DNA of 64,000 bases from Progne subis subis (lineage: Eukaryota > Chordata > Aves > Passeriformes > Hirundinidae). The position numbers and the translations under genes were made by a program. The notes below the pieces were generated by a model, which did not search any database, was not told the DNA's origin, and worked only from the letters and a program-made list of their open reading frames with translations. This document shows, piece by piece, positions 33,001 through 44,764 of the stretch; within the stretch, counting starts at the first letter, position 1, and every line of letters starts with the position of its first letter. The stretch lies in NCBI GenBank assembly GCA_022316685.1, contig JAKJHU010000083.1:1054001-1118000 (forward strand), written 5' to 3'.

Positions 33001-35744
33001 CAGAGAAATAACTGACTGCAACATTTGCCTGTACCTCCTATTTTACACTGAATTTACTCTGTGTATTTATGGATGTACAGGGGAGATCTAACTGGGAGTC
33101 ACTTCAATGAATGGACTTGCCTCAAGCATTGCTGTACTTGAGCATGGTGCAGTTCCGCTCAAACCTGTGCTTACAGGGAGTGAAGAGTGAGCTTGTAAAA
33201 CAATAGCATGGGAAAAATCAAAAGATTTCGTGTTTAGGGAGCCTTACTTAACATTTAATACAATCCTTATATGATGTTTTCTGCAATACCCTTTTCAAGG
33301 TTTTGCCTGTAGGAATCTCTCACTCAGTGGAAGTTGAGCTCTGAAATCAGGGTGCAGCTGCCACTGTCAAATGTTTGAATTAAGTCTCAGTGTAGTCACA
33401 GGAGTGTTTTATCCTTTTCCTGTGCACCTGTGGAGAGTTCACTGCTGGGCTAGTACAGAAAAATGTACTCAGTTTTCTTTGTCTAAAATAGCAAATACGC
33501 CAGCAATAAACTGAATTGAAGGTGCAGTCCTCTTCTCCTCCACCTGACCTAAAAGTTTCAAATGTTTTTCTCAGATTTGAGTGATAAATTACAACTTAAG
33601 TATTGGTCCAACTGGAAGACCAGTCCTGTAGGCAAAAACCCTCTGTTTTAAGTCACATGGTGAAAAATATCCTGTCTGCAAGTGGGAAGGGAAAGCCTGA
33701 AGAATAATAAGGCTGGTAATTAAGCTTGTTAACAGTGACAGTTTGGGGGAATTGCTTTGAGGGATAAATGATCTGCAGGATGATCTGGGTTGGTATAGAA
33801 CTGTGATACTCTTCACACACCTTTCTACTGTGGGGTGTTTGCCTTTCAAAATACTTTTGCTGAATAGGTGGACCTAGAGCACTGAAAATACGCCTTTAGG
33901 GGCTGTAACTGTGTGATTAACTCACAAAACTGCTCATGGAAAAACTCTCCACGAGTACCCTGCCTTTGGACCAGCTTGATGCTGTTGTGATCATTGTAAG
34001 GTCAGGGGAAGGGCAGCCATGGGCAGCGTGGTTTGAACCGAAGCCTCTGATTTCCTGTGCATTTAGCATCTTCCCTCACTCTGTAAATGGAGGGAAATGC
34101 CCCATCCTTGTGCCAGCACGTCCCTCCCTTCTGGAACTCGCTGTGTGCACCGAGTGTGTCCCACCTGCAGGTGCAGCAATTCCAGGGAAAACGGACACCC
34201 TGAGGGACAGGGACAAACCCCACCAGCTCTGAGCTGTGATCCTGTGCAGAATTGACAGGAAACTGCTCATCGGGTCACTCAGAGCAGAAATGGGTGCTGG
34301 ACAGCAGCCTAAGGAGTGCAGAAAATGGGTGGGCTTCAGGGACCTGAATTCCACCCCTCAACACAGGGGATGAAGGGACTCCTGTGGAGAGCAGCACTGC
34401 AGACACAGCTGCTCCCTCTCCGCCTTGCTGTCTCACCCCTTGGTTCCTGTCTCTTACAGCAGCTGTGGTTGAGACATCAAATTAATCCCACTTTTGCCTC
34501 AGGGCTTACCAAACTTTTCTCTTTAGAACCTTGTCCTGAGAACAAAACCCACTCGTGTTTGTCAGCTTCAATCCCTGACTCCTGAGGTTTGCTTTTGGCA
34601 TGGACTGATCCCGAATTGTTGTGGTCCTGCCACTCAGATCTTTGTGCAGCTGAAGGGGAAAGACAGGGGAGGAGCCTTTGAAAACTGCCCAGCTTTGTGT
34701 GAGAAACCCGACTGGAGGGAAAACCTTTCTGATGAGTTGTTTTGTGCACCAGCTGTGCTAAAGTCGGCACAGGGTGGGAAATGGATGTCCTGCTCCTGCC
34801 GATTGATTTCCTTGGGAATGTTCTTTCATTTGTGCCCTTTCTCCACAGTTCCGTTTTGCAGCGCGTGTTTGAAAGGTTTTGGCTAACTCCCGACAAGATG
34901 ATGTGTTACTTCTCTGTCTAGCTCTCTAAATTCCCTTCCCAACTTCCGTTCTGAGCTTCTCCCTCAAGTCAGACATTGCTGCTTCCAGATTTCAGCCCAG
35001 ATTGCCTGGTGGCAATGGAATTAATAATAGCATTTAAAAACCTTTAGGATCTGTTTTCTGATATTTTATTAAAGAGACTAAAAATACACAGTGAATTCCA
35101 TGCAGATTTTATGTAGAGAAGGGGGCTAAAGAGATTAGATTTTATTGGGCTGCCACCAGACTGGGTTTAAATTCTGTCCTTTTCTGATTACAAACAAAGA
35201 TCAAAGTGGCAGCAGGAGAGAGTAAAAAAAAAAAAAAAAGCTGTGACCTGTCTGCCCATCCAAAGCTGTTGGATTGCAGCTGTTCAGAGACCAATATTTT
35301 TAAAGCATTCAGCAGCAGAATTGGTTGCCAGATCACCATGATTGGATTTGGAATTACTGACCTTTCCCTCTTAAACACTTTGTGGTTGCCTTTGCAGGCT
35401 TATTGGTGGAATGATTTTGCAAAGGCTGGTGTAATTTATGAGGGCTGATACAGGTTTCAGTGTTCAGATCTGTTTTCTCCTGAGGATTCTGTTCTCTTCT
35501 TAAATGACTTCTCAAGGTTGTTCAAGTGAAGATTTCCTGGTGGAGGAGCAGCAGCCCTGCTATAACTTTGTACTGTGGTTACTTTTCTGCACCTGTGGAT
35601 GTATAATGCCAGGTTTAAGTAGGTGGTTTAACACTTGTGCTTTACCTCTTTTCGTTTCTAACTGTTAACGGTCTGGGCTTAGCTATGATTTCAACTTTAG
35701 TTTTTCCCAAATATATTTTAACTTTATTTGATTGGTTGTTCAGA
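28889..35744. other. About 6.9 kb without recognised genes
   Basis: The longest stretch in the window with little annotation. It includes a T43 run (30045), a short (TG)n at 29707, and T or A runs near 31700 and 35225. Open frames are short and have no domain. No CR1 or LTR end was spotted. Confidence 0.5.
30045..30087 (+). repeat. T43 homopolymer
   Basis: An uninterrupted run of 43 T. Confidence 0.95.
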
Positions 35745-35961
35745 TCTCTTTCTCTCTCTTTCTCTCTCTTTCTCTTTCTTTCTCTTTCTTTCTCTTTCTC
35801 TCTTTCTCTCTTTCTCTCTCTTTCGCTCTTTCTCTCTTTCTCTCTTTCTCTCTATCTCTTTCTCTCTTTCTCTCTTTCTCTTTCTCTCTCTCTCTTTTTC
35901 TCTCCCTCTTTCTCTTTCTCTCTCTCTCTCTTTCTCTCTTTCTCTTCTTTTTCCTCTTCTC
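35745..35961 (+). repeat. 217-bp polypyrimidine (CTTT/CTCT) tract
   Basis: All but two positions are C or T: one G near 35824 and one A near 35853. It consists of irregular TCTCTTTCTC mirror-type units. Overlapping Ser/Phe/Leu-rich frames on the plus strand and Lys/Arg/Glu-rich frames on the minus strand are artefacts of this composition. It ends about 40 bp before a CR1. Confidence 0.97.
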
Positions 35962-36000
35962 TGATGAAAATGTCATCACAGAGTTTGTACAGGAGATGGA

Positions 36001-36340
36001 ATCATAGAATGATTTGGACAGGGAGGCACCTTACAGCTCATCCTATTCTACCCCCTGCCATGGGCAGGGACACTATCCCAGGCTGATCCAAGCCCTGTCC
36101 AACCTGACTTTGGAAACTTCCAGGGAGCCAGGGACACTTCCAGGAATCCACAGCTTCTCTGGGCACCCTGTGCCTCCCCACCCTCAAAGGGAACAATTTC
36201 TTCCTTACATCCAAGAAAAAAATTCCCACTTTCAGTTTAAAACCATTGCCCCTTGTCCCATTGCTACAGGGCTTGGGAGAAAGTGCCTCTCTTTTAAACC
36301 GTGTTTTTGTATTGAAGGCCCCAGCTAGGCCTTCCTGGAC
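36001..36340 (-). mobile_element. CR1 LINE 3' region
   Basis: The plus strand starts ATCATAGAATGATTTGGACA, the complement of a CR1 3' tail. It continues through the conserved CCCCCTGCCATGGGCAGGGACA, a ccaggctgatccaagcccTGTCCAACCTGACTTTGGA segment, a ctctgggcaccctgtg segment and cattgccccttgtcc. All follow CR1 3' UTR order on the minus strand. 5'-truncated. Confidence 0.85.
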
Positions 36341-37299
36341 TCAGAGCAAGCTGCTGCTTTGATGTGGAGCAGTATTATCCACAGGAATAATACTTTGAAT
36401 TTCAAACACCTTGAATTTCAGGAATGGATCCAGCCACACTGCAGTGCAGGGGAGTGCAGAGGCCAGTGTGGTTTTTCACCCGTCAGTGAGCCCCATGTGG
36501 GTATTGCAAAGTGCCCAAACTCCGTGTGAGAGAGAAGGGTAGTAAATCCATCTGCTTGTTCTTTCAGTAAATTCACTTCTCTGAGTAGTGGCTACAATTC
36601 CTTGAAGTGTCTTTGGCTACAATTTCCCTGGAATAATAAACAACGGTGCCCGAATGGCTTTTCCAGCCAGAGAAAAGATGTGTTATTGTGCCTTCATTTT
36701 CACAATTAGCAAGGCCCTTCTGAAGGAGGATCAGAGCTCAATGCCATGCTTGAGCTGCAGAAATAAATATAAAATCTATGTTTTATATTTCTTCCTGCAA
36801 GAACTCTCCTGATGCTGAACACTTGGGAGGTGAGGCCCTACATACAGGAATTTTTACATCAATTTCTTAAAACAAAGTGGATGTGGCTTGTAGAGGAGCA
36901 GCTCTGGGTCTGTGAGAATAGCAGGAGCTGCTGCCCCAGCCCGATTAAATAAAGCAAGTCTAAGCTGCTGGGGATGCTTAGTACAGCCTAAACTGGATGA
37001 ACAGGATGTAGCAAGCAGATTACAGCAGTGTTTATTGGGAATTCCTTCTGATGTGGGGAGCGAAGGGACCAGTAAAGAAGAGAAAATGAAGAGGTGCTGG
37101 GCCATTGAAGAGTTTTCGAGTTAACTAGGCAATAACTGCAAAGATTCCTCCAAGGAGAAGGAAAAACCAGCCAGCTTGGCTTAAGTAGGATGGGGATAAA
37201 CACGCCGTGGTTTTGGAAGGTATGTTTTGAGCACCGGGGATTAAATGGACTCAGCAGTCCCTTTGAACTTGCCATTGATATTGTAATGAGCTTTAAATA

Positions 37300-37680
37300 G
37301 CTGATCCCAGCTCCTCGGTGCCCCCGAGGCCAGCCCCGGGGTCACACCGCAGGGCAGGGACACGGCCACAGGTGACACCAGAAAATCTGTCAGCTCATCC
37401 TGACTCAGTCCAGGAGCTGCTCCTGAGGAGGAGGAGGATGAGGAGGGATTGCACCATCCCCATCCGCCAGAAGCCTCCTGCTCCCCATGGCTTTGGAGAT
37501 GTGGATGGGGTCAGCCGGAGGATGCCACGGCAGAGGGGGGTGTGAGGAGAAGGGTGCGGGGTCACCGCAGGGTGACAGGGACAGTTCTCAGCAGCAGGGA
37601 CGCCTTTCCGCTTCTGTTTGTGCCGTTTCCTTCCAGAGCAGCCGAGGAAATTCCAATTCCTGCGCTCAGAATGCGATGAT
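37300..37680. other. GC-richer, CpG-bearing patch
   Basis: About 20 CpGs in 380 bp, with open frames on both strands (75 codons plus, 177 codons minus). No convincing donor, acceptor or known domain. It could be a small CpG island or an exon-bearing patch. Weak. Confidence 0.25.
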
Positions 37681-39475
37681 GGGCAGCTGTCTCTGTCTGA
37701 GAAAGGCCAGCTGAGTGCTGAAAGAGGCAGAAGCAGAGTGGGCCTAGTACCCACGACATTTAAAAAGAGATAAAACCCATCATGTTTGTCCTGCTTCAAC
37801 AACATCCAGGACCTTGATGTTTCTGCACGAGATCCTCGTGCCTGACGCGTTTGCAGGTCTTCATCAAGATGGTGGGCAGAAGCAAGCAGAGAATAGAAAT
37901 GCCAGAGAAATGATTTAAACCAGATCAAATAAATACAAAATTATTTCAGCTAAGGCTGAGAACAAATTTCAGTGAAAATAACTGTTCTCAAAAAACCTGG
38001 AGCTTAGCGTAAGCCAGGCATTTTGAATCTGAAACAAATTCAGATCATGGCTGTTATTCGGGAATAATAATTCTGGAAAAGTAAATTTGGACCATCCCAG
38101 TGTGGTGAGAAGAGGAGCTCTGAAGGTGCTCTGAAGGTAAGGACCAGCAGTAACAGATATGGAAATGCAGGAGCATTCCAAGAGACACCCCACTTCCTGG
38201 GGCGTCTGTTTACCAAATAAATGTCACCTTGTTTCTCTTTGGTTTTCGGGGAATAAATTGATTTTGTAATCTGAATTATTATCTTATTTCTAAAAGCCAC
38301 GTGGCCTTGTGGTTGCAGTGCTGTAACATGTTCATAATACAGGTGAGGGATGCAATAAAGACCACAGGAATATTTTTCCTACTGCGAGGAACTCTGGAGT
38401 AGCTGGTTTTTAAATGGGCCACTGGAATTCCTTTTACAATTATTTTGTTGTTTAGGGGGAACTTTGTGCTAGTTCTGAAAAATCCCCAAACTAAGCAGGC
38501 CCCACAACCTTGGAATCAAAGTGGTCTGGAAAAGTGAATCTGCTTTTTTCCCAAAGGAAGATGACTTGGGGGTTTGAATGTCCAATGTTTGGTTAGACCC
38601 ATATTTAAAAAGTCAGTTTTAAAACTAGAACAAAAGAACTTGAAGTCAGTCTCTGGAACAACTCTGTGTGACTGTTTTTTGCCAAAAATTCCAGTGAGCA
38701 TCTTCACTGGTTTTAAGTTTGCAATGGAAACAATTTGTGAGGTTCGGGATGTTATATAAACCCCCAGCAAATGTAGTTTTTCTGCCCACAAAGGCAGAGC
38801 TTTTACAGCTCCTGACAGAGTCTAAAAAAAAACCCCAAATGAAAGTAAATAGTTACTTGAACCCCAAATTTCCATGATTCCCATGGGTGTGATGGAAGGG
38901 GTACAAATGGTGACTTTGCTATTTAATCTTTCTTTGGATGATTTGTCACACAAACAGTTTTTCAAGGAACACTTTTGTTTTCCTGAAAAATACAGCTGTG
39001 CTATATAACACAGCACCCCAAGAGCACCCAAAGTTTTGGGTTGTTTTTCAACCAGAACTTCCAGATGGTCAAATCCATGATTTTTCAAGCTGCAGTGGGA
39101 AGTGACAGCTTCACCTTTGCTGTCTCTTTTCTTCCTGGCAGTCTAGAATAAGAAGGGTCAAATGTGACAATCTTCTGGGTGGTTTTTTAGCAGTGTGGGC
39201 ACAAGTTTGGTGTTGGAAAAAGCTCTGGTGGTACTGGCACGTGCCAGTGGGGAGAGAACTGAGAATGTTGGAATCTCAGCTCTGCCAGGAGAGCTGAGGT
39301 GTGAACGTTCCCACTTTGCTGAGGGTGCAACAGGGAACACTTTGGGTTTGTTTCTCTTCTAAATCAAGAGCAAATTGCTGGTCCAGAGCCCAAGCAAGAA
39401 ATTAAGAATCCTGTGACCAGACCCAGAAATTTGTCCCGTGACCAATGTAACCAAATCTCAAGTCATGTGTTGGGA

Positions 39476-39488
39476 TACATATACACAT

Positions 39489-39522
<34 letters not shown>

Positions 39523-39523
39523 T
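39476..39523 (+). repeat. (TA)n / (CATA)n microsatellite
   Basis: Impure ATACATACATAC grading into about ten TA units. Confidence 0.93.
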
Positions 39524-41482
39524 TGGCATTGTTTTTGTGAAGATTATTTTGACCTAACAAACCCAAGAGTTTGAAAAGTTAATTTTTTCTGTCCTGGGGT
39601 ACCCATAGGAGATCTCAGCGCATTTTAAATCTGTTTCTCTCTTCTAAAATGTTCTTTCAATGAAGCAAAATCCATCCTGATCCTTGGAATTGTGCAGAGA
39701 GTACTTTGGGGCAATCCTAAGAGAATTTTGCTCATTTTGTCTCTGATACAGACCTGGATGAACGGGTCTGAACTGCTTCTTATGTCAAGATGGTGATTCA
39801 AACAGAAAAATATATCCAGAAATAGGTTTTCTTGTTCTGTGGCACCTCTCCTTATTTTTCTCCTTTTTTGTGAATAAGATTAAATAGAAAAAAAAAAAAA
39901 AAATAGAGTTCACTGATGCTTGCAGAAGTTTTCCTTATCAAACTCACCCATAAACATAATATTTTATAAATAAAGTTTAAGATATTTACGGTTAAGCATT
40001 CTGGGTAATGTTGAAGCTTCTACTTTTCAGTATGACTTTCCATTGTCCAAGCTAAATGTAGCACTTCAATTTTATGTCATATTAAGCTCTTCTTAAAATC
40101 ATTTTCACAAAAGTATAAAATGCTGGGTGAAAAGTGAAGGCAATTTCTGATGATTGCGAGCTTGTATTTTTGTAATGTTTTAATGCTTTGTAAGTATCAA
40201 CATTTTTCTCTTTCTGCTGGAAGCAGATTATTTTGAGACTTTCAAGATTATTTTAAAAGATTATTTTAAAATCACAGTCGTCAGCATTTTATTTCCTAAT
40301 TCCAGATTTTTTTTTTTCGCTCAGATGCTCAGGCAACCAACACAAACATGGATTACATTTAATCTGGGGGGATAAATAGAAGCAAAATAAACAGCATTAT
40401 TATTATTAACATATTGAATTTTTAATATGGAATGATTGGTTTCATATTAATCTCAAATCTCCATGACAAATGGCTGCCTCGAGAATTTCTGAATTCTACC
40501 TGGTGAAGTGAAAATGAACTCATTTGTTCAGAATGCAACTACCGAAAGTTTATTACACACCCTGCTTGTTACTGAGGCCCAGCTGGGTGGGAATTGCTGC
40601 CAGAAGGGGTTGGGGGGTTTTTACAGTGTTTTTTCATCTTCAGACGGAGTCAGTCAGAAATGGGCAGTGACTTTTCTTTGCACTGTTCCATCTTTAGGAG
40701 ACCTAATACTTTAATTCTCTATATATATTTATATTTACACTCTCCCTTCTTCTGGACCAACAAAATTCTGATTTTCAAGCTGCTGAGTGGCTCCCATATT
40801 CCAGCTGAATGGTTGGATGCAAGATAAGAACTGGATAAGGGATGAGAAATCCATCTCTCCTCCCCCTGATTTGCATTGAAGTGTCAATGGGACGGAATAT
40901 CATCCCCTAATCCATTCCCTCGTTCTCAGCTCGCTTCTTGTTTACAAGGACTGGTTTGCGAAGGGGGTCTGGAGAAATACTCTGGGATTGCAGCGTTTGT
41001 GGCACAGGGATGCAGCGGTGCCTGTGTGAAACATTCATCAGTTTAGGAAGCAATGCCTGTTATCACTGCGTGCTTTTATAACCTGAGATGTTTTGTCATT
41101 GGGGTGAGGGCAAATTTTCTGTTCCTTTGTGCTCCTGCATCATCTTCTGAAAAATCCGTTTGTGTGTGAGTGTTTCAGTGGTCTGAAAGGAGGATTCTGC
41201 AGGTTCCATTTCATTTTAGGAAGTGCTTTGCCCCGATGGGGATTGTGCAATAGGCTTTTATTCCTTCTCCAGGAATTCAGGGGAGCAGTCTGTGAAGGCA
41301 GGGTGGTCTTTGGGATCTCTGTAGCTCTTGGTGCTCTCAGGAAAAAAAAATAGACATTTTTATTGTGATGGCTTTTATTTAATGATTTTAGTGACTTTCA
41401 TAGAAGCAGAATGATTTATTAACCAGCAGTTGTCCTCAATCTGTAAAACATAAAGGTCCATAATAGGGACACTCAGGTGTTG

Positions 41483-41502
41483 GTTTTACCTGCAGGTAAA
41501 AC
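41483..41502. repeat. Perfect 20-bp palindrome
   Basis: GTTTTACCTGCAGGTAAAAC equals its own reverse complement and presents a CAG|GTAAAA donor-like site on each strand. Confidence 0.9.
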
Positions 41503-41578
41503 TTCCATGCAGGGAGTGGTGGGAGCTGGGGCTGTGCTGCCCTTGCTAAAGGGGAATGGCCTCTGGCTCCCTGAGCAA

Positions 41579-41648
41579 TGAAATATAAATAATTTATATT
41601 TATATTTTTATATATAATTATATAAATCATTTATATTTATATATTTAC
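41579..41648. repeat. AT-rich low-complexity patch
   Basis: Nearly all A/T, made of TTTATAT/ATATAA units. Confidence 0.85.
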
Positions 41649-41790
41649 TCAGATAACTGGGAAACACGCTTTCCTAGAAATGACACGTGTTGAGGGCTGT
41701 GATTACCAGCACTGGAACCAGCTGAAAATTCTCATTTGCTAGATGATTCATTAAAAAATTGCATTAGCGTTTTTATTCCATGTGTGTGCG

Positions 41791-41822
41791 TGTTTATTTT
41801 ATTTATTTATTTATTTATTTAA
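41791..41822 (+). repeat. (TTTA)n microsatellite
   Basis: About seven TTTA units. Confidence 0.9.
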
Positions 41823-42204
41823 ATTAAAAAGAGCAGGATTTCTGTCTTATAACAGAACTGGTCCTTCATCCCCAAAGCAAAGCAGATGCCAAAGGATCTA
41901 GGATGTTTCCCATGTCAATTTAACTGCATAATTGGACCAGTTAATGGCTGCTGTTGAGGTTTCTTTGGAGATGTTTGATTGCCAGTCCATGCTCCAGAGC
42001 TTATGGGCTTTGTGAGCCTGTGAGAGCTCCAAGTGGAAGCTGAGCGCTTCCAGGAGCTGCAGCTGCTCTGGGAATGCAGCCTCATTCCTGACCTGTGCTG
42101 CCCTGGTGCAGGACGTTTGCTGTCAGGCACCTGCCGTGCTCAGCCCTCGTCAGCCCTGCTCATGTTTGGATCATGGGAATGGAGCCTCACTCTGCCTTTC
42201 CTGG

Positions 42205-42370
42205 TGTACAAATCCTTATGGATATATGGAATATCCTGTGTTGAAAGGGATCCAAGGGATTGTTGAGTCCGGCACATCCCATTAATCCCACCTCATGCCT
42301 CAGAGCGTTGTCCAACGTGTCCATGTGGTGCTGGGTCTACAGCTGGCATCAGAGCGTGGCAACTTTAACA
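42205..42370 (-). mobile_element. CR1 LINE 3' end
   Basis: The plus strand reads GGAATATCCTGTGTTGAAAG, then a ggatccaagggattgttgagtcc segment, CCCATTAATCCCACCTCATG, and CCTCAGAGCGTTGTCCAACG. This is the antisense of the CR1 subfamily end in which agaatatcctgagttggaagggaccc is followed by ctgagagcgttgtccaaacg. Plus-strand CpGs have partly decayed. Truncated after ~150 bp. Confidence 0.78.
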
Positions 42371-42756
42371 TGAAAATTATGGGAAATTCCCACTTAATTC
42401 TATCTGGGAAAGGTTTGTTATCTGGGATTAGTCGTCCTTCTGAAACGGGATGAGGATATTTTTAAAACAATGTTTATGTTTTGGTCAAACATTTGGGACA
42501 TGCTTATTATAGTTTGTATATTTTCATTGTCATAATTATGGAAAAAGTGTGGTGGGGGATGGATTGGGACTGTGAGAACAGTCCCAAAAGTGCGCAAATG
42601 CAATCTTTAAATCATATTCTCTTGCTGTAGGAGACGTAACATGGCATGAAATGATAGTTTTACTGAGGTTGAACAGGGCTTTGCAATTTGGGCTTCTGCT
42701 CTTCTACCCACCTCAAAAAGCAGATGAATTACTTTAAAACACTGGTTCCTCTGAAA

Positions 42757-42845
42757 AAACAACAACAACAAAAAAACCCACTCAAAAAAACCCCCAAAAA
42801 ACAAAACAAAAAACCCCCAATAAACCAACAAAAAACAAAACCCAA
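42757..42845 (+). repeat. A/C-rich low-complexity tract
   Basis: Irregular CAA, AAAC and ACCCC units. It gives a Lys/Pro/Asn-rich chance frame. Confidence 0.9.
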
Positions 42846-43223
42846 GAATTTTTCCAGAGCCTTAGAAAGTAGAAGACACTTACTTTTAAAACTTTCTTCT
42901 CAATCGAGAATTCTGTTCCTACATTGCAGAAAGGTTGGTCATGACAGATGCCTTTGGGTGAATTTAGACTAATAACATTGCTTGAGGAAATGTTTTACGG
43001 GACACAAACCAAATTGTGCTGTGGACATTGGACAAGAAGAATAGGGGGAAAAAAAAAAAAAAAAAGTGTGCAGATTGATAAAATGTAACAAGAGAGTGTT
43101 GGGTCAAATTTTGGCTTGATGCATCTTTAGAAGTCATTGGAGGAAAATCGTTTTGTTTTGCTTCTCCACCTCAGGTTATGGCAAAACAAAACTCTTCTCC
43201 CCTTGTCCTGTGCCCCTGTAACA

Positions 43224-43305
43224 CATCCCAGAATGGTTTGGGTTGGGTTTGTACCTTCAAGTTCATCCAGTGCCGCCCCCTACCATGGGGACTTGGAGCC
43301 ATCGT
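43224..43305 (-). mobile_element. CR1 LINE 3' tip (~80 bp)
   Basis: The plus strand reads CCCAGAATGGTTTGGGTTGG, then a gtaccttcaagttcatccagtgcc segment, then CCCCCTACCATGGGGACTTG. These match the antisense of the CR1 3' terminus. Strongly truncated. Confidence 0.65.
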
Positions 43306-44605
43306 TTGTGATGTGAGATGTATTCAACCTGCATTAAAACGTGGAGTTCTAACATCTGTGTTTGTACCTGAGTTTGTACCACAGTGAGAGTCAGCACTCT
43401 GTGCCAGGTTCCTGCAATAATCTGGAGAATCTGGAGACGCCAGGGCTGCCTTGCACTCCTCACTTCCCTTTGGGGAGCGTAATGTGAAACCTTCATAAAA
43501 TATTAGTGCTTAGCCGCTCCCTGTGTGTCAGAAATGTGCTGCGTGGGACACTGCGTGGGACAGCTGGGTACTGCTGCAGCAGCACAAAAATCTGTGCACT
43601 TGGGGTTGTTTTTCCCTTCCTGGAGGTGAGGCTGAATTTCCTGTGCACAGGTGGGTTTTGGAGCTCGTGTTTCAGGGAGCTGGTGGAATCCTGGGGTCCA
43701 GCAGACACTGGGTTGTTGGGGGATGAGAGTTCAGAGCAGCAAATGGGGTCCTCATCTCAGAGCTTTGGGCAGAAGTCAGAGTTCTTACTTCTTTTGTCAG
43801 AATTCATAGTTTTTATGCCTTTTGTCTGAATTTGTATCTCTTACAGCTTTTTCAGCTCTGCTTACATAGAGCTGGTGCAGTCAGAATTGCTCCAGAGATG
43901 CAAAGATTTGATGAAAAGGTCACCCCTGAAACTGGATAATGGATACAATTGTATTGATTGGATCAAGCCCACTTTTAATATTTATTTATTTATTTATTTA
44001 TTTATATATATATTTATTTATTTTATTTCAGGCTTTTGGTAGAAAGATTTTGTTTAAAAATATCAGTTTCTTTTAAATGAGCCACTGTATTTTTGAATTT
44101 GAAACTACATTGTTAATTTATGGAAAAAACAGGTAAAGGCTGGCCTGGTTTTTCTATTACCCTTTTCAATTTCACTGTTTCCCAGTATTGTTACTTAATT
44201 TGTTCTTCATCCCCACTCATAAATTCCATCATCTCCAGTTCTCCTTATTCATTCCTTGAAATTCCACTCTCTCCTTTAGCCTTGTGCCTATGCCTTGATA
44301 AAATGATTTGACACAGATTTTTCATCTCTTACCTTACATATAACTTTTTAAAAAATTAAAATCTGGTTTTACTGGTAGAGATTTCCTAAAAACTACCTGG
44401 TTGAGAAACAATATTTTATCTGTTTGCAGAGTAATCTAGGCCAGAAAGTTACATTTATGTACAGGAAAATGTCTATATTATCTGCCTAAAAAAGACAATT
44501 GTGTAACATAATGTGAAGATAACGTTCAGTTACCCTGAGCTTCATGCAAATTTTAGAGCAGTGGCAAAAGCGACTTTCCCAAAGTAATATCTTGGTCTGG
44601 TCTTG
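43306..44605. other. Sequence without recognised genes
   Basis: Contains a TTTA microsatellite at 43978-44030. Several open frames under 110 codons show no domain. Confidence 0.5.
43978..44030 (+). repeat. (TTTA)n microsatellite with TA core
   Basis: About twelve TTTA units interrupted by a TATATATA stretch. Confidence 0.92.
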
Positions 44606-44682
44606 AATGTCCTTTACCTACGCTGTGAACCAAACTTCTCTCCTTTGGTTTCTGTCATTTTTAAACACTGCCCACCCCCATC

Positions 44683-44737
<55 letters not shown>

Positions 44738-44764
44738 CCTCTGTAAATTTAGATAAAACAACTT
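44606..44764 (+). repeat. Local duplicate block, copy A (with T52)
   Basis: Matches 46835-46953 over its whole length outside the homopolymer: AATGTCC-TTT start, then GCTGTGAACCAAACTTCTCT, ttaaacact-ccacccc, and CTCTGTAAATTTAGATAAAA. Copy A has a T52 run (44686-44737) where copy B has about eight T. Confidence 0.9.

Larger units (their letters stand above)
36341..42204. other. About 5.9 kb mostly single-copy
   Basis: It holds a GC-richer patch (37300-37680), a TA/CA microsatellite (39476), a palindrome (41483), and AT-rich patches (41579, 41791), listed separately. No gene or interspersed repeat is recognised otherwise. Confidence 0.5.

Noticed and set aside
35637..36086. 149-codon Ser/Phe/Leu-rich ORF
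   Set aside because: Artefact of the pyrimidine tract; overlapping frames are open for the same reason.
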